A DNA stretch of 64,000 nt. Source: Watersipora subatra (lineage: Eukaryota; Bryozoa; Gymnolaemata; Cheilostomatida; Watersiporidae). The notes below the pieces were generated by a model that saw only the letters and a program-made list of their open reading frames with translations, ran no database searches and was not told the DNA's origin. Positions 12,715-24,300 of this stretch are shown here, piece after piece. The position numbers and the translations under genes are program-made. The stretch's first letter is position 1; each line of letters begins with the position of its first letter. The stretch is from positions 30,945,191 through 31,009,190 of the forward strand of contig NC_088708.1 of assembly GCF_963576615.1 (NCBI RefSeq). Reading direction: 5' to 3'.

Positions 12715-13007
12715 TATACAGTAAAAGCTCTTGCTAGTATTTTAGTTGACATGTTCTAGCAATATATACCTATATACACGCATGCTTACTTGCATTAAAA
12801 GCACTTGTTGACACTAGTACATGTAGATGTAAATCCGGATCTGTTTCTGATAGTACATGATATGCAAAAATTAGCTAAGCTGTAATTCTAAATGTAAGTT
12901 GCATGTGCTACCTTAATCGTGAAGTGTGTATATAGAACATCGGGAGTGTATATTAGTAGATTTGTTTAATGGTGATCCATAGACCTAATCATTAACGGCG
13001 TTTGTAG

Positions 13008-14455
13008 ATGCGTTCCAGTATCAATCAAAAGTTGATAGAGAGTGGAGAGATTGACAGATTGAAAGAGGTTCTCAGAACTAGGTAATCTGCTGGTGTATCC
13101 TAATGCAAGTGTACTAGTGTAAATAAGGCTATATTCTTCAATGTTGCCTCTATCAAAAATATTAGTAACCTTCATAATTTCTCAATGAAACGGTGTTAGT
13201 ATGAAACTGTTGGCTGGGCTCTGGGATTCTGATTGAAAGTGCTTCAGTATTGACTCTCTGCATTAGGATGGGAGATGTGGCCATCCCAAATGTGCCCATC
13301 CCAAATGTGCCTTGAGTTAACAGGGGTCAAGCAAGGATTCTGTGTCCAGTCTAATGATTGAAGTGTTTTATATAAATTTGCATAGGAACTTGTGAGCCCG
13401 ATGAATATAAGATTAACATAATGAAATGTATTAGTCCTGTAAATCTTTCACTAAAAATGAAGTGCACAGTTGATCTATGGTACAAGTAGACAGTCCAATC
13501 TGTCTAATGTGAACATGATTATCAGGCAGTCGATTTTATTTTAATATGGAATAATTAGTTCAAAGAACAGTGATTAATTGAGCAATGACAGTTATGCTTT
13601 TCGGGAAATAATAGCTGGTCAATCCAATGATAATCGGTACTTTCATCAAATAATTTATAAACGGTTGGAAAACATGTACATGCTTACGAGCAGCAGTACA
13701 TGATAATAAAGGCGGGGATTATTTCTGTTGATGTTAATTAGTTTTCTAGTACTTTTAATTTAGCTAGCTCAACTATGGTAATGTATCATCATCATACCAG
13801 TCTTTATATCAAAGTTATGTGTTGATCCTTGTAGAAGGCAACCTAATATTAGTGAAGAAAAACATTCCTATTACGAGGTGTTAAATGTAGTTTCTGTAGG
13901 TACACCTGGTAAGGGATTCAATATCGTGTAGGCGCTGTTATTATAATGTGATTCCAATAGTTCGCGTCAGGAACGTTTCTTGCCCAATTGTGAATTTGGT
14001 AAAAACTGTTTTGAGCTTTCAGTTTCTAACAGCAATAATATGTACTTAAAACAATTTCTTCTATGTGATATGATACGGTATAGACTTTGACAAGCTATGA
14101 TTAATTTAGTTTTAACGCAAATTAGTACATAAATATCAGTTATATTTTTAAAATACTGTACTCAGTTTGGCTTAGTGTTCAAATCAGAGCTATGTTTTCC
14201 AAAGCTAGAATTAAAGGAAACTTGCGACACCGCAATCCTTTTTTCTGTTGATCCAGGCTTATTGAGTCAGGATGGCGGGATGAACTCAAGGCACATTGTA
14301 AGGAGATAGTGAAAAGAAAAGGTCTGGAAAATGTCACTGTTGAAGATTTGGTAGCTGAAGCAACACCCAAAGGAAGAGCACTGGTTCCAGATGATGTGAA
14401 ACGAGAACTTTTGGGTAGAATAAGAACATTTCTGGCTCAACAAAGCACTGGCTGA
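13008..14455 (+). CDS. ENY2: ENY2, SAGA/TREX-2 transcription and mRNA export factor
   Basis: Exons 13008-13081 and 14257-14455 join in phase (AG|G, an Arg codon) to give 90 aa ending in a stop. Exon 1 reads [18 protein letters not shown] and on to LRTR. Exon 2 continues [17 protein letters not shown], then [17 protein letters not shown] and RTFLAQQ. This is the full helical ENY2/Sus1 fold. ENY2 is a small nuclear subunit of the SAGA deubiquitinase module and of TREX-2, which links transcription to mRNA export. Animal ENY2 is about 101 aa, so roughly 10 N-terminal residues may sit in an unseen upstream exon; a stop codon and possible acceptor (TTTGTAG) precede the ATG. Translation from this ATG is the alternative. 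It converges on SNRPD3. Confidence 0.92.
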
Positions 14456-14560
14456 CTGACTTCAAGGAGCATTTGTTCAATCGTACAATGGCTTTTTATT
14501 CATGTTGTTGCAACTATATTCATTCGCTTTAATCATGTGAAGCTAATATATGTACAGTGA

Positions 14561-14566
14561 TTTATT
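14561..14566 (-). promoter_or_regulatory. Probable SNRPD3 poly(A) signal
   Basis: TTTATT on the + strand reads AATAAA on the - strand, about 217 bp past the SNRPD3 stop. Another lies at 14495-14500. Use of either would place the SNRPD3 3' end inside the ENY2 3' UTR. Confidence 0.5.
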
Positions 14567-14624
14567 TGATAAATAGCTACAAAGAAAGACCAACAGCTGA
14601 TAAGCATATACAGATGGTCGGTGA

Positions 14625-14630
14625 AATAAA
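14625..14630 (+). promoter_or_regulatory. Probable ENY2 poly(A) signal
   Basis: AATAAA 170 bp past the ENY2 stop and about 150 bp before the SNRPD3 stop on the other strand. It lies beyond the SNRPD3 signal at 14561, so the two 3' UTRs probably overlap. Confidence 0.55.
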
Positions 14631-14782
14631 ATATATATTGCAATGTGCCAAACAGTTTAATTCGACAGGTACATCTTACCAAACTACACATTCATGAACA
14701 AATTACTTCAGAATCAGAGTTGTTGGCCTCCTAATTTTTCCAGCAAATAATACAACTATTTACATGATGAATAAAAGTAACC

Positions 14783-16358
14783 CTAACGTCGTCGTTGGAA
14801 AGCATTGCCTCCACTTCCTCTGCCTCTTCCTCCGCGACCACCACCTCTAGCAGCTAGAAAGCAAAATGAGAGATTAATCATCGGTGAATAACAATAAGTT
14901 GAATGCTTGTGCATATTAGGAAAGGATAGAAATATTAGCACATTTGTGTACTACCTTTCAAGGTTGTTGCTACCTTTCAGGCCTATTAAAAAAATCAATG
15001 ATCACTTGAATTATAAACAATTGTCGCTTGAATAAGTTAAATGCGTGAAAATAATGTAAGCATAGCTCCACAGTACATTTTCTTTCAGATTTCTCTTTCA
15101 GTGGCATGACAAACATGTTTCACAAGGTTGTTCACATTGAAACGAAATGTTATTTGCAAGAGCTACATAACAGCGTTGTATTTGGAGGGAACATTATGAA
15201 TCATAAAATGTTACGGACACGGATATACTTTTTAAAATATTTTCCTACTGACAACAAAAAATACAAGTTTAACAGAAGCTAGAAGCTTCAAATCAGCAGT
15301 GATGTGATTTGAAGCTTTTATATTTGCTTAAGGGAAATATAAAAGTGCTCAATGATTTTAATTACTCTGCAAGGGCATCACATGCAAAGCCGAATTATAA
15401 TAGGCTACACTTTTTCCCAATTGGGCGTTGACTGTTGACTTAAAATATGGAATAGCTGTGAAGTCATATAACCTGGAATAACATATATGGTTGTAATAAA
15501 AATTGACAATTTTACGTAAACGAAGCTATGAAGGAATTTGCATACTGCAACAAGTTTATATGCTCACACATCTCCTATAAATAATTTATTTTCAGTTAAT
15601 GGCTTGCGTAGTGTATGTAATTATTATCGTAGTTTGTGCAAAAAATAGGCAATGTTGCTGTTTTAGAGTATCTAAAAAAGGCATTCTTTGAAGCCATATA
15701 AAAAAAATTTTTGGAGTAATAAAATATAGATTATTCGAATAATACGGAAACATTAACTTCTTAGATTACCTAAATTTCTTAATTAACTATGAAACTAAAA
15801 TATATGTATGAATTCAAGTGTCGCGACGTATATGAAACGAATAGGTTTGAAAATAATATTCGTGTATTTCATTTTAAAACCTCCATAGAATAATTCCATG
15901 TATTATGGAAAATCATAAGCATGATGCTATGCATTATGCTTCATAGCAGCACGTACCATTGCCTGAGCACGGAAAAATCAAACTCGTAAACAGATGCTGT
16001 TATAAAGCAACGGCGAAACGATTAATAAAAGGAAAATACCTTGTGCTCGGAGAATAGCGGATTTTCCACGTCCAGCATTACCAGGAGCTTTTCCTTGTAC
16101 CTTCTTGAACATCGGAGCATTTTTTAACATGTCAGGCAATATCAAAAACCTTATTTTGCTACCCCTTATGAAGACATTCTCTAGTTGCGCCACACGACCA
16201 TCTCTAAAAGTGATAGTTATATTGGACATCTGGCAATTCATATTATCTTCGGCTTCCACTAATTTTCCTCTGTGCACTTCACCAGTAATAGTCTCCAGTG
16301 TTACTATGTGGCCTTCAGCTTCATGCAAAATTTTAATTGGAACACCAATACTGGCCAT
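14783..16358 (-). CDS. SNRPD3: Small nuclear ribonucleoprotein Sm D3
   Basis: Exon 1 is 16358-16040 and exon 2 is 14853-14783, with an intron of about 1.2 kb (GTATTT...TTTCTAG). The product is 129 aa against 126 in human. Sm1 is seen in [18 protein letters not shown] and [17 protein letters not shown], Sm2 in the stretch ending [17 protein letters not shown]. The tail encoded by exon 2 is Arg/Gly-rich and ends QRRR; in SmD3 this region is dimethylated on arginine and contacts SMN. SmD3 pairs with SmB in the heptameric ring on U1, U2, U4 and U5 snRNAs. The start at 16358 is preferred because family members begin M-S-I-G-V and the context is favourable; an in-frame ATG at 16394 would add 12 unconserved residues. 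Confidence 0.97.
15289..15322. repeat. Short perfect hairpin in the SNRPD3 intron
   Basis: AAGCTTCAAATCA and its exact complement TGATTTGAAGCTT are separated by a few bases. It may be a small stem-loop or the relic of a tiny MITE. No function can be inferred. Confidence 0.5.
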
Positions 16359-16577
16359 GTCGTAGATGTTAATGATCCCAATATATGAACACAACGAAGA
16401 TGGTACTCGATTGAACCTCTTAATTTTTCTTCAACAGAAATTCGACAAATTGTGTTTCTGTAACGCTACAATAGCGCTTCTATCTTAGAAGTAGTTCCAT
16501 GCAATTCTACAGCTAAAGTGCGCAGGCGTCCGTTAGAAATTATAGCTCGAGTTTTCGAAATACCCGGTTTCACTATT

Positions 16578-16620
16578 ATCCTTTCTCCCTCAAACCTGGT
16601 AGTTTGAGTGAGAAAGGATA
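16578..16620. repeat. 19-bp-arm hairpin upstream of SNRPD3
   Basis: TATCCTTTCTCCCTCAAAC is followed by a 5-6-base loop and an inverted copy with one mismatch. It lies about 220 bp upstream of the SNRPD3 start, in probable 5' UTR or promoter. It could be a regulatory stem or a repeat fragment. Confidence 0.6.
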
Positions 16621-18350
16621 AAGATATATCCGATAGCTTTATCCATACAGCTGCCACACTCAAGGCAGATGTGCGAACCAAAATGTAATGTCAAATGGCA
16701 TATCATTTTTTGTTCTTCACATAACACAACTGCTGCAACATTCAGTAAATCTTTCATGATATCTAATGCGCGCTATCCAGTAACATCCTTACACTATAAC
16801 AGTTTGGTAGGTTCGATAGAGTACGACAGTTTGATAGAGTTCGAAATAGGAAGCTGTGTGCCTCATCTCTGCTTGGCTTTAAAACACATTATTAATTACG
16901 ATGGTGAAAATTGTGTGTTGTAACGCTTAAGGATTATACAAACAGTATGTTTTATAAGGCACTCGTCAGAAATATAAGTGTGCAGAGCCTCAGTAAATCA
17001 CGAGCAATCTCTCATAGTATAGCAGTTTTACTGGTCTGCTAATACCGCAAGCTACTGACTGAAGCGTGAAACTTCACTGATAAATGTTTGTTCAGAGCAA
17101 GTTATATAACGTATCTTTATTTATATATAGTTTCAACCTCCACACAAATAGTTTTGAATGAAACACCGTGAAATCTACAAGATAATGGATTTAACATAAG
17201 ATGAGCCCACGCAATAATATGCAATAATATGAAATTGATATACAAATCATGTATCGTATACAGACCTGCCAACCCAAGAGTGGGGCAATGCGTGAGATTT
17301 GGTTTTGGGGCAATTGATGTATTAATGATAGTATATATAAAATTGTGGAAATTGGGGCAAAAATCTTTTGCATTTTCATTTTTTCTTTGGGGTGATTGCG
17401 TGAGTCTCACGCCCAAAGCGTGAGAGTTGGCAGGTATGATCGTATAACATAGCAAATAACTTCTCACGAAGAATAATAACGTATGTATGACATGAATGTT
17501 CGTAAATAATTGAATAACAATAGAAGTAAAAATAAAACAAACCTTTTAGCTCTTGTTTAGTAGCTTGATCTATCTTGATGACTTATTTCAGATTTACTTG
17601 TAAATATCAATACAGAACAGCAAGCGCATCCTCTGCTGATGGCTGCATTCAAACTACTGCTCAAATAACCAGTGTTACTAAACTATTTGGGTTTGCAAAA
17701 GAAAGAAGTTATTTACTTGTTTTTAATTGGGCTGCGAAGGGGGCACCATTTAATTTAGACCAATGCCCACCTGGGTTGCTGCCACGTGATGGTTTTGGCA
17801 GACTCATCTGTAGACAAAGAAAAACATCAGTATAGCTCTTTTTAATGAGTTGTCAGTGCAGTTGTGACTACAGCTTGCAATAGAATAAAAATGAGAATGC
17901 AATTCACCACACATACTGTGACTGCAATCAGTTTATATACGTTAAATATCATAGTTTTTACCATTTAATCACATACAGACGTTGTTTGGTTGAGTAGGTA
18001 AGTGTCACATGCAGCAAATGCATTTGGTTAAAACATGACTATGAAAACCTTTTTGCAGGTTTGGTCTTTGTAGGTTAAAGGCTTTCCAAGTATATATTTT
18101 AAGTTAATTATAAATTTGCAAAGTTCACACAGCTACAAATATCTTTTCACATTGATCAACTGACCAAACTCGTTAACAGCCTTCTTTGTGTTTTGACTGT
18201 GTTGCTTAGACATGGGATTTGAAGTGAACATTTTAATATGACAGTTCTCATAGGTACATGCTTATCAGAACTATAAATTTCATTACTTTATAGTTTGCAA
18301 CTGTAAAGTGCAAAGACGCAAGCTGGGGTAACAAATTGAATTCATAAGTC
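16621..18350. other. Intergenic between divergent SNRPD3 and the DHHC gene
   Basis: Should contain the promoters of both flanking genes, which are transcribed away from each other. The only distinct feature is the 178-bp hAT-type MITE at 17261-17438. Open frames at 16669, 17229 and 17575 have no recognisable domains. Confidence 0.5.
17261..17438. mobile_element. 178-bp hAT-type MITE with 8-bp duplication
   Basis: The ends CAGACCTGCCAAC and GTTGGCAGGTATG are inverted repeats with one mismatch. The identical 8-mer ATCGTATA flanks both sides (17253-17260 and 17439-17446). Eight-bp duplications with short CA...TG ends are typical of hAT elements. No coding capacity. Confidence 0.85.
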
Positions 18351-21300
18351 ATGATGGCTGAGTCACAGCCAAACTACGAAGTGCTGGTTGAGACGCTTCC
18401 GTCTGATCAGCTCATATCCTTTATTAATGACCATCCTGAAATAGCAACTATTAGGTAAGTTAAGAGTTCTCGAAAAGTTATTTGTTATATTCATCATGTT
18501 TATGTTATATATAAATATAATATTATATTCAGTGTCACCTTATAGCTCTGCCATTTGGTTATATTAGATTAGTACACTATCACCTCATTCATTGTAATTC
18601 CATTTTGTTCTTGGCAATCTCTTTAATTGATTTATATCATTCTTTTAGCACATTTGGTGATAAAACTGACTAAGTGTCAGTAAGTTGTACTTTGTAATGT
18701 TAAGAGTAATGTTCCAATAGTATCATATTTATGGCAGCCACTTTTTTATTTTCAAACAAGTATTGTAAACTTGATATCTTAATATACTATTTAATATATA
18801 TATCGATACATTTGTTATTTTGCCATGTGTTTTCTGATGTATGGGCACTTAGTAGAAAATGGTTTCTAACCACAAACATTATCAGCTTTCAGCAAGTAAG
18901 AGGTAAGAATGTGGTACACAATTCCTACATGATTAAGGATGTGATTGAGTGACTGTGTGTATCTGTAAATCCATTTTAGTATTTGCCAAAAATCCCTTCA
19001 TCCATTCTATTGGCAACACGCTGAAATATGTCACAGGTTTTGGCACGGCCAATCAGCTTTACACAAAGCCTGTCTACGCCCGGAGATTTCAGTGGATGTT
19101 GTCCGCTGTCTCATCAAAGTTGGGGCAGATGTAAATGCTGGCAACAATTTTAAAGAGACTCCTCTTATGTTTGCAGCGAAACGAGGCAGCTCAGCACTCT
19201 GTCAGTTCTTGTTGGACAGCGGCGGTAAGGACTCACTTCTAAAATATCTAATACAATTTTAAATTGAATACATGGTTGCTATAGATTTTGAAAAATTATA
19301 AATATTCAATTATAAAAAAATAAAGTAATTTTTTTTATTCATGCAATTGAGACATATTTGAAAATTGTTCATGTTGTATATTTATTGCCATGGTTTGTTA
19401 TAGGTGATGCCACGATCAGTGACAAGGCAGGCAGGTCTTTTATTCACCACGCTGTGATGGGCGGAAGCGTATACCTGGCGCACTATCTGTACAAAGTCTA
19501 TGACTTCTCCTTGGAGGTTGGTCTGTCTATCATGTACTGAGTACTAGCTCTTGGTTGCTGTATGCCATTTTATGATTTAAAGTGAATATTCACCTTTGTT
19601 AGAATGTATTTGTTTGTTTCGGTTGTTAAATAAATCTAAAAGCGATGTAGGACCAGCTAGTACATCGCCGAGGAATCCAGCACCTAGCAGTAAACAAGTA
19701 CAGTGGAACCTCGGTTCTCGAACATAATCCGTTTCAGAAGGTTGTTCGAAAACCGAATTGTTCGAGATCCGAAACAACTTTTCCCATTAGAATTAATGTA
19801 TGTAAATTTTAATCCGTTCTAAGTTCAGAAAATAACTTCTGTAAAGTATTTTTTAACATTTTACACCATAAACTGTACTGTATACTGCATACTATAAATA
19901 AAAACGGGTAGATATGGATCGCGTTCAATTTTAATAAAAGGTTTTCTATTTAATATGATGGAAAAAGAAAACGAAAGTAAACATTGTGTATGTTTTGCTC
20001 TTAAAACATCAAAAACATTAAAGGTTACGATACAATACCAAAAATTGCAGAAATTGATAATGAAGCAGCAAAAAATGTATATCATATCAGTTACATCGAA
20101 AATCATAGGAAAAAGAAAATATAAACAGCAATGGCACGTTTACTTCACATCTTTGAAGGAGAATCCTCCTCCAAAACAATTTAGAGTAACTCGGCTGGAG
20201 GGGTTATCTTTCTAGCAACTGGTTTCGGTAGAGGAGACGGCGTCCCAGGTGGTTCCTCCCTTTTTATAAAGATTTACGAAGCGTAAATTGTTACTCCGTT
20301 TGTTAACGAATGTTTCCATGCTGTTTCTGGAGCTGTTCCAATTTTAGTTAGATCATGCTCCGGTTTGGTCGAGAACCGAATTTAGGTTCGAGATCCAAGT
20401 CGAACAAATCTCAAAATCTTTGGTCGAAAACCGAGTTGGGCGAGAACCGAAGCATTTGAGAACCGAAGTTCCACTGTATTGCAAAGACTCTGAAAGAAAA
20501 CAGCATTTATACACTCTCTGTCTTACTAATGAATCCAGCTCTGAGCATTTGTTGGTTGAATTCTCAGCCTGATTACAGTTTCTCATGGTGGGATCAGGTT
20601 TCCATTGCATATTTCTAGTGCAGCAGCAGTTGTTAACTGCAGATAAATGCGAAATACAGATTTAACAAGATCTATAAAATCTCCTAGTCTAATATTTAAA
20701 AACCATTATTTCATGGTCAGCTTGTGTAACTCAAAAATGCTGCAAGAAAATTGTAGTATTTGTACAAAATTGTTGATCTAATTACATTTGCTAAAAATAC
20801 TGACTATTGACAGTTAATTTAGTTTAGTGTCATTTAACCTGTTGTTAGTTATTTAATAATTTCTTATAAAATTGACGAAAGTCTTAAAAAAATGAACTTT
20901 TTTATCCAAACTTGTCAGTATACGATGCTGTCAATTCCCTTCTTATGATTGTTTTAGCATTCAAATTTTTCTAGCTTTGACATAAAGTTTCAGCTATTAA
21001 TTAAATCATCCTCTGGAATAGTTGTAAGTGTGACATCTCTAGTGAAAGTGAAGAGGCTAGTAAAATCAAAACAAAATGAAAAAATTTAATAATACTTGAA
21101 AAATATATAAATGAAGTTAGTTTAAGCCTCCCCTAGTCTAGAAGAGAGTCAATAACGCTGCATATCTCTATCATCACCTTCACCTCCATACTTGTGAAGT
21201 AGTAATCAAAATATTTTTTATTGATTATTATATTATTAATTTAATTTCATATTAATAGTTTAGTCTGTTACATTTAGTTTTTTCTAAACGGTTTTATATA

Positions 21301-24300
21301 ACGAATTTGTTTTAGTGCTAGGAGTAATTACCCGCAACCATTGTTAAAAAGTTAGCATATGTGTTTGGACTGTGCAGCTAGATGACTTATCAGTATTATA
21401 GAAATATCTGCTCCAACTGATTATTAGCTTACCAAATAAATCTCACAGCCAATTGACTTACGGTAGTCGCTAAATGCTCACAACTTGTAGGTTCGATCTT
21501 TGCTACTGCATACACATCGCTGATGAAATGAGCACTAATACTCCTAGCATACCGCTAATCATTGCTGTCTTCTTTTTTATAGAATTCTATATTAGAATAT
21601 ACATATATATGATGATAAAAAATATTGCGTTGGTTCAAGGTTGCATGCTTCAGGTTTTTCCTTGCTTAGTATGCCAATAGGATGTTGGCTCATTGCGAGC
21701 ATCAGTTCTCGAAATTTAATTGTAATTTGGATAAAATTTGCTTTTTTTCAATGATTGTCGATTGACTCATCAAGTTTCTATGGTTTGAAAGGGCTGCTAG
21801 CGTTTTTCTGACATATTCTTGTGTAAATTGTTATTAATACTCGCATACTGACCGTCCTGTGCACCTAAACAAAGATCGTCACGTGTTATAGGTATTCCCA
21901 CAATTATTCTTTGAAGCAGAAAAGTGTTTGAGTGGTGCATATAGTAGCATGCTCGCCTGGGAATCCTTATATCTGGGTTTGATGCCCATGCAGTGCAATT
22001 GTTTTTCTTAATGCTCTTAACGTGACTTGAGACAGACAGCCAGTACAGCTCTTATAGTAAGGTATAGATTGTGGGAGTTTGTTTGAGAAACCCTGTTATT
22101 GAGTTTCATTTGCAGAGCTGGTCTGTCAACCATTTCTGCTTTTATTTCTTGTCAGGTTGAAGATGACCGAAAGCAAACTCCCCTACATGTGGCTGCTAGC
22201 CAGGGAAACCTGCTCATGGTCAACTACCTGCTGCGCACCCTCCAGTGTGATGCTAAAAAAGCTGATGTGTTTGGTAACACCGCGCTGCATCATGCAGCCA
22301 CCTATGGACACGATCAGGTGTGTTGGTTTGTTTAATTCACCTTCTCAGGCTTATTGTTGTCTATTGTCGACTCTCTGAGCTGAGGCTATTGTTGTCTATA
22401 GTCAACGCTCTGAGCTGAGGCTATCGTTGTCTATTGTCAACCCTTTGAGTTGAGGCTATTAATGAGAACTGATGTTGTTGTTGAGCAATTTGGAGAGATT
22501 TAGACCCCGATTTTTATGACATAATAATTTAGTAAAAATGTGGATGAACTAGAGTATTACCGAGGACTAACATGAACCATGATCTTTTGTCACTCATTTC
22601 ACAGTTTAATTCATATTTTACTGAACTTCGTCAGCAGAAAGTTGAGACGCCAGACATATTTCTAACAATTTGAAATTGACCAATATACTTGTGGCCTGAA
22701 ACAGTAAGTGCCTAGTGAAATGTATTACGCAGCGAACAGTAAGTGCCTAGTGAAATGTATTACGCAGCGAACAGTAAGTGCCTAGTGAAATGTATTACGC
22801 AGCAAACAGTAGGTGCCTAGTGAAATGTATTACTCAGCGAACAGTAAGTGCCTAGTGAAATGTATTACGCAGCAAACAGTAGGTGCCTAGTGAAATGTAT
22901 TACTCAGTGAACAGTAAGTGCCTAGTGAAATGTATTACGTAGCGAACAGTAAGTGCCTAGTGAAATGTATTACGCAGCGAACAGTAAGTGCCTAGTGAAA
23001 TGTATTACACAGCAAACAGTAAGTGCCTAGTGAAATGTATTACGTAGCGAACAGGACCCAATAGCTTACAATTTGTGATATTAACTGGCAATAGATTTAA
23101 TGGTAATAATTCACTAATTAAGTTTTTAGTAAAAATATTTGATTGAGTTGATCTGATGTAAATGTGGATATTGAAGAAAAGTTTTTTTCAATTGAATTTT
23201 CTAAAACAAATTTTTTTTGCCAACAGATAGTCTCATCACTGCTGGTGCATTGTGGGTTGTCTGCGATGGAGGCAGTCAACCAGAAAGATCAAACACCCAT
23301 GCAGGTTTGCGTTGGCAAGGGCTCAGCGCATCTGGCAACAAATCAAGTGTTTCTCTACGCTATCGAGCAAAAGAAGAAAGGTTACAATAATCTCCAGCCA
23401 CCAAGGTTCCTATGGTTCTGGTATTTGATAATGCCAGTTACCTTCTTTGTTGTGGGAGGCTTGATTGCCGAGCTTGTGCAAGCTCTGGTAGGATGGTGAG
23501 TGTCTTTCAGATACTTGGGTTTTCTCTAAGCGTGTTTGATTTGAGATGCTTAATTTCTGTTCGTGTCGAGCAAGGAAAAAATTTCAATCGTTACCGGGAG
23601 TTACAACTGGTGAAGTTAATGAGGCAATTAAGAATATTTCGATAGCCTTAAATTCAATGTTTGAAGAATATATCATTTTATAATTATACATAAGGTGTGC
23701 GAGTCTAGGCGCGCTAAGGAGTAGCTAAAAATATTCCGTCTGGTCTTATAACTACATCATGATTGACAATCCTTTGTCGTTACTGCTAACTTAGCGTCTA
23801 CACTTTTCACAGTAGAGCCTGTTTTCACAATAGGAGCCTGTTTTCGCATTAGGAGCTATGCTTTAATGTATTTCCAATATAATATTAGAGGCTGTCAATC
23901 GGTTGTGGCTGCTGGCATATTGAGTGACTAATAAGGTCACAGTACAGCAGTCCGCAGTTTCATATTTTCTATGTCAATGCTTTACAAGAACTAGTCTGAA
24001 AACTATAAAAATGCATTCGTTATGTTCTACTGATAAGTAAATAAAGGTTTTGTGAATCGTGTTGTTTTTCAAAGAAACAAATAGGTTTTGTAGCAGCTTT
24101 TAATATCATATAGTAAAGTGGTACTTGTAAAAGGTTTGAAGCCATTTTTAGAAGTCAGCGTTTTCATATTAAGATGTACACATCAGATATGTTTTATTTT
24201 TGATAATTCAACTTTTTTGTCATATTGAGTTAACATTTGTGTGAACAAGCATTGTGCATGTAATTCTAGAACTGATCAGATCATCAATAAAGTCTGATAA

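Noticed and set aside
16105..16365. 86-codon + frame opposite SNRPD3
   Set aside because: Shadow of the conserved Sm D3 coding exon on the other strand.
22701..23055. CRISPR-like array
   Set aside because: Units are directly contiguous with no unique spacers, in an intron of a eukaryotic gene; it is a minisatellite.
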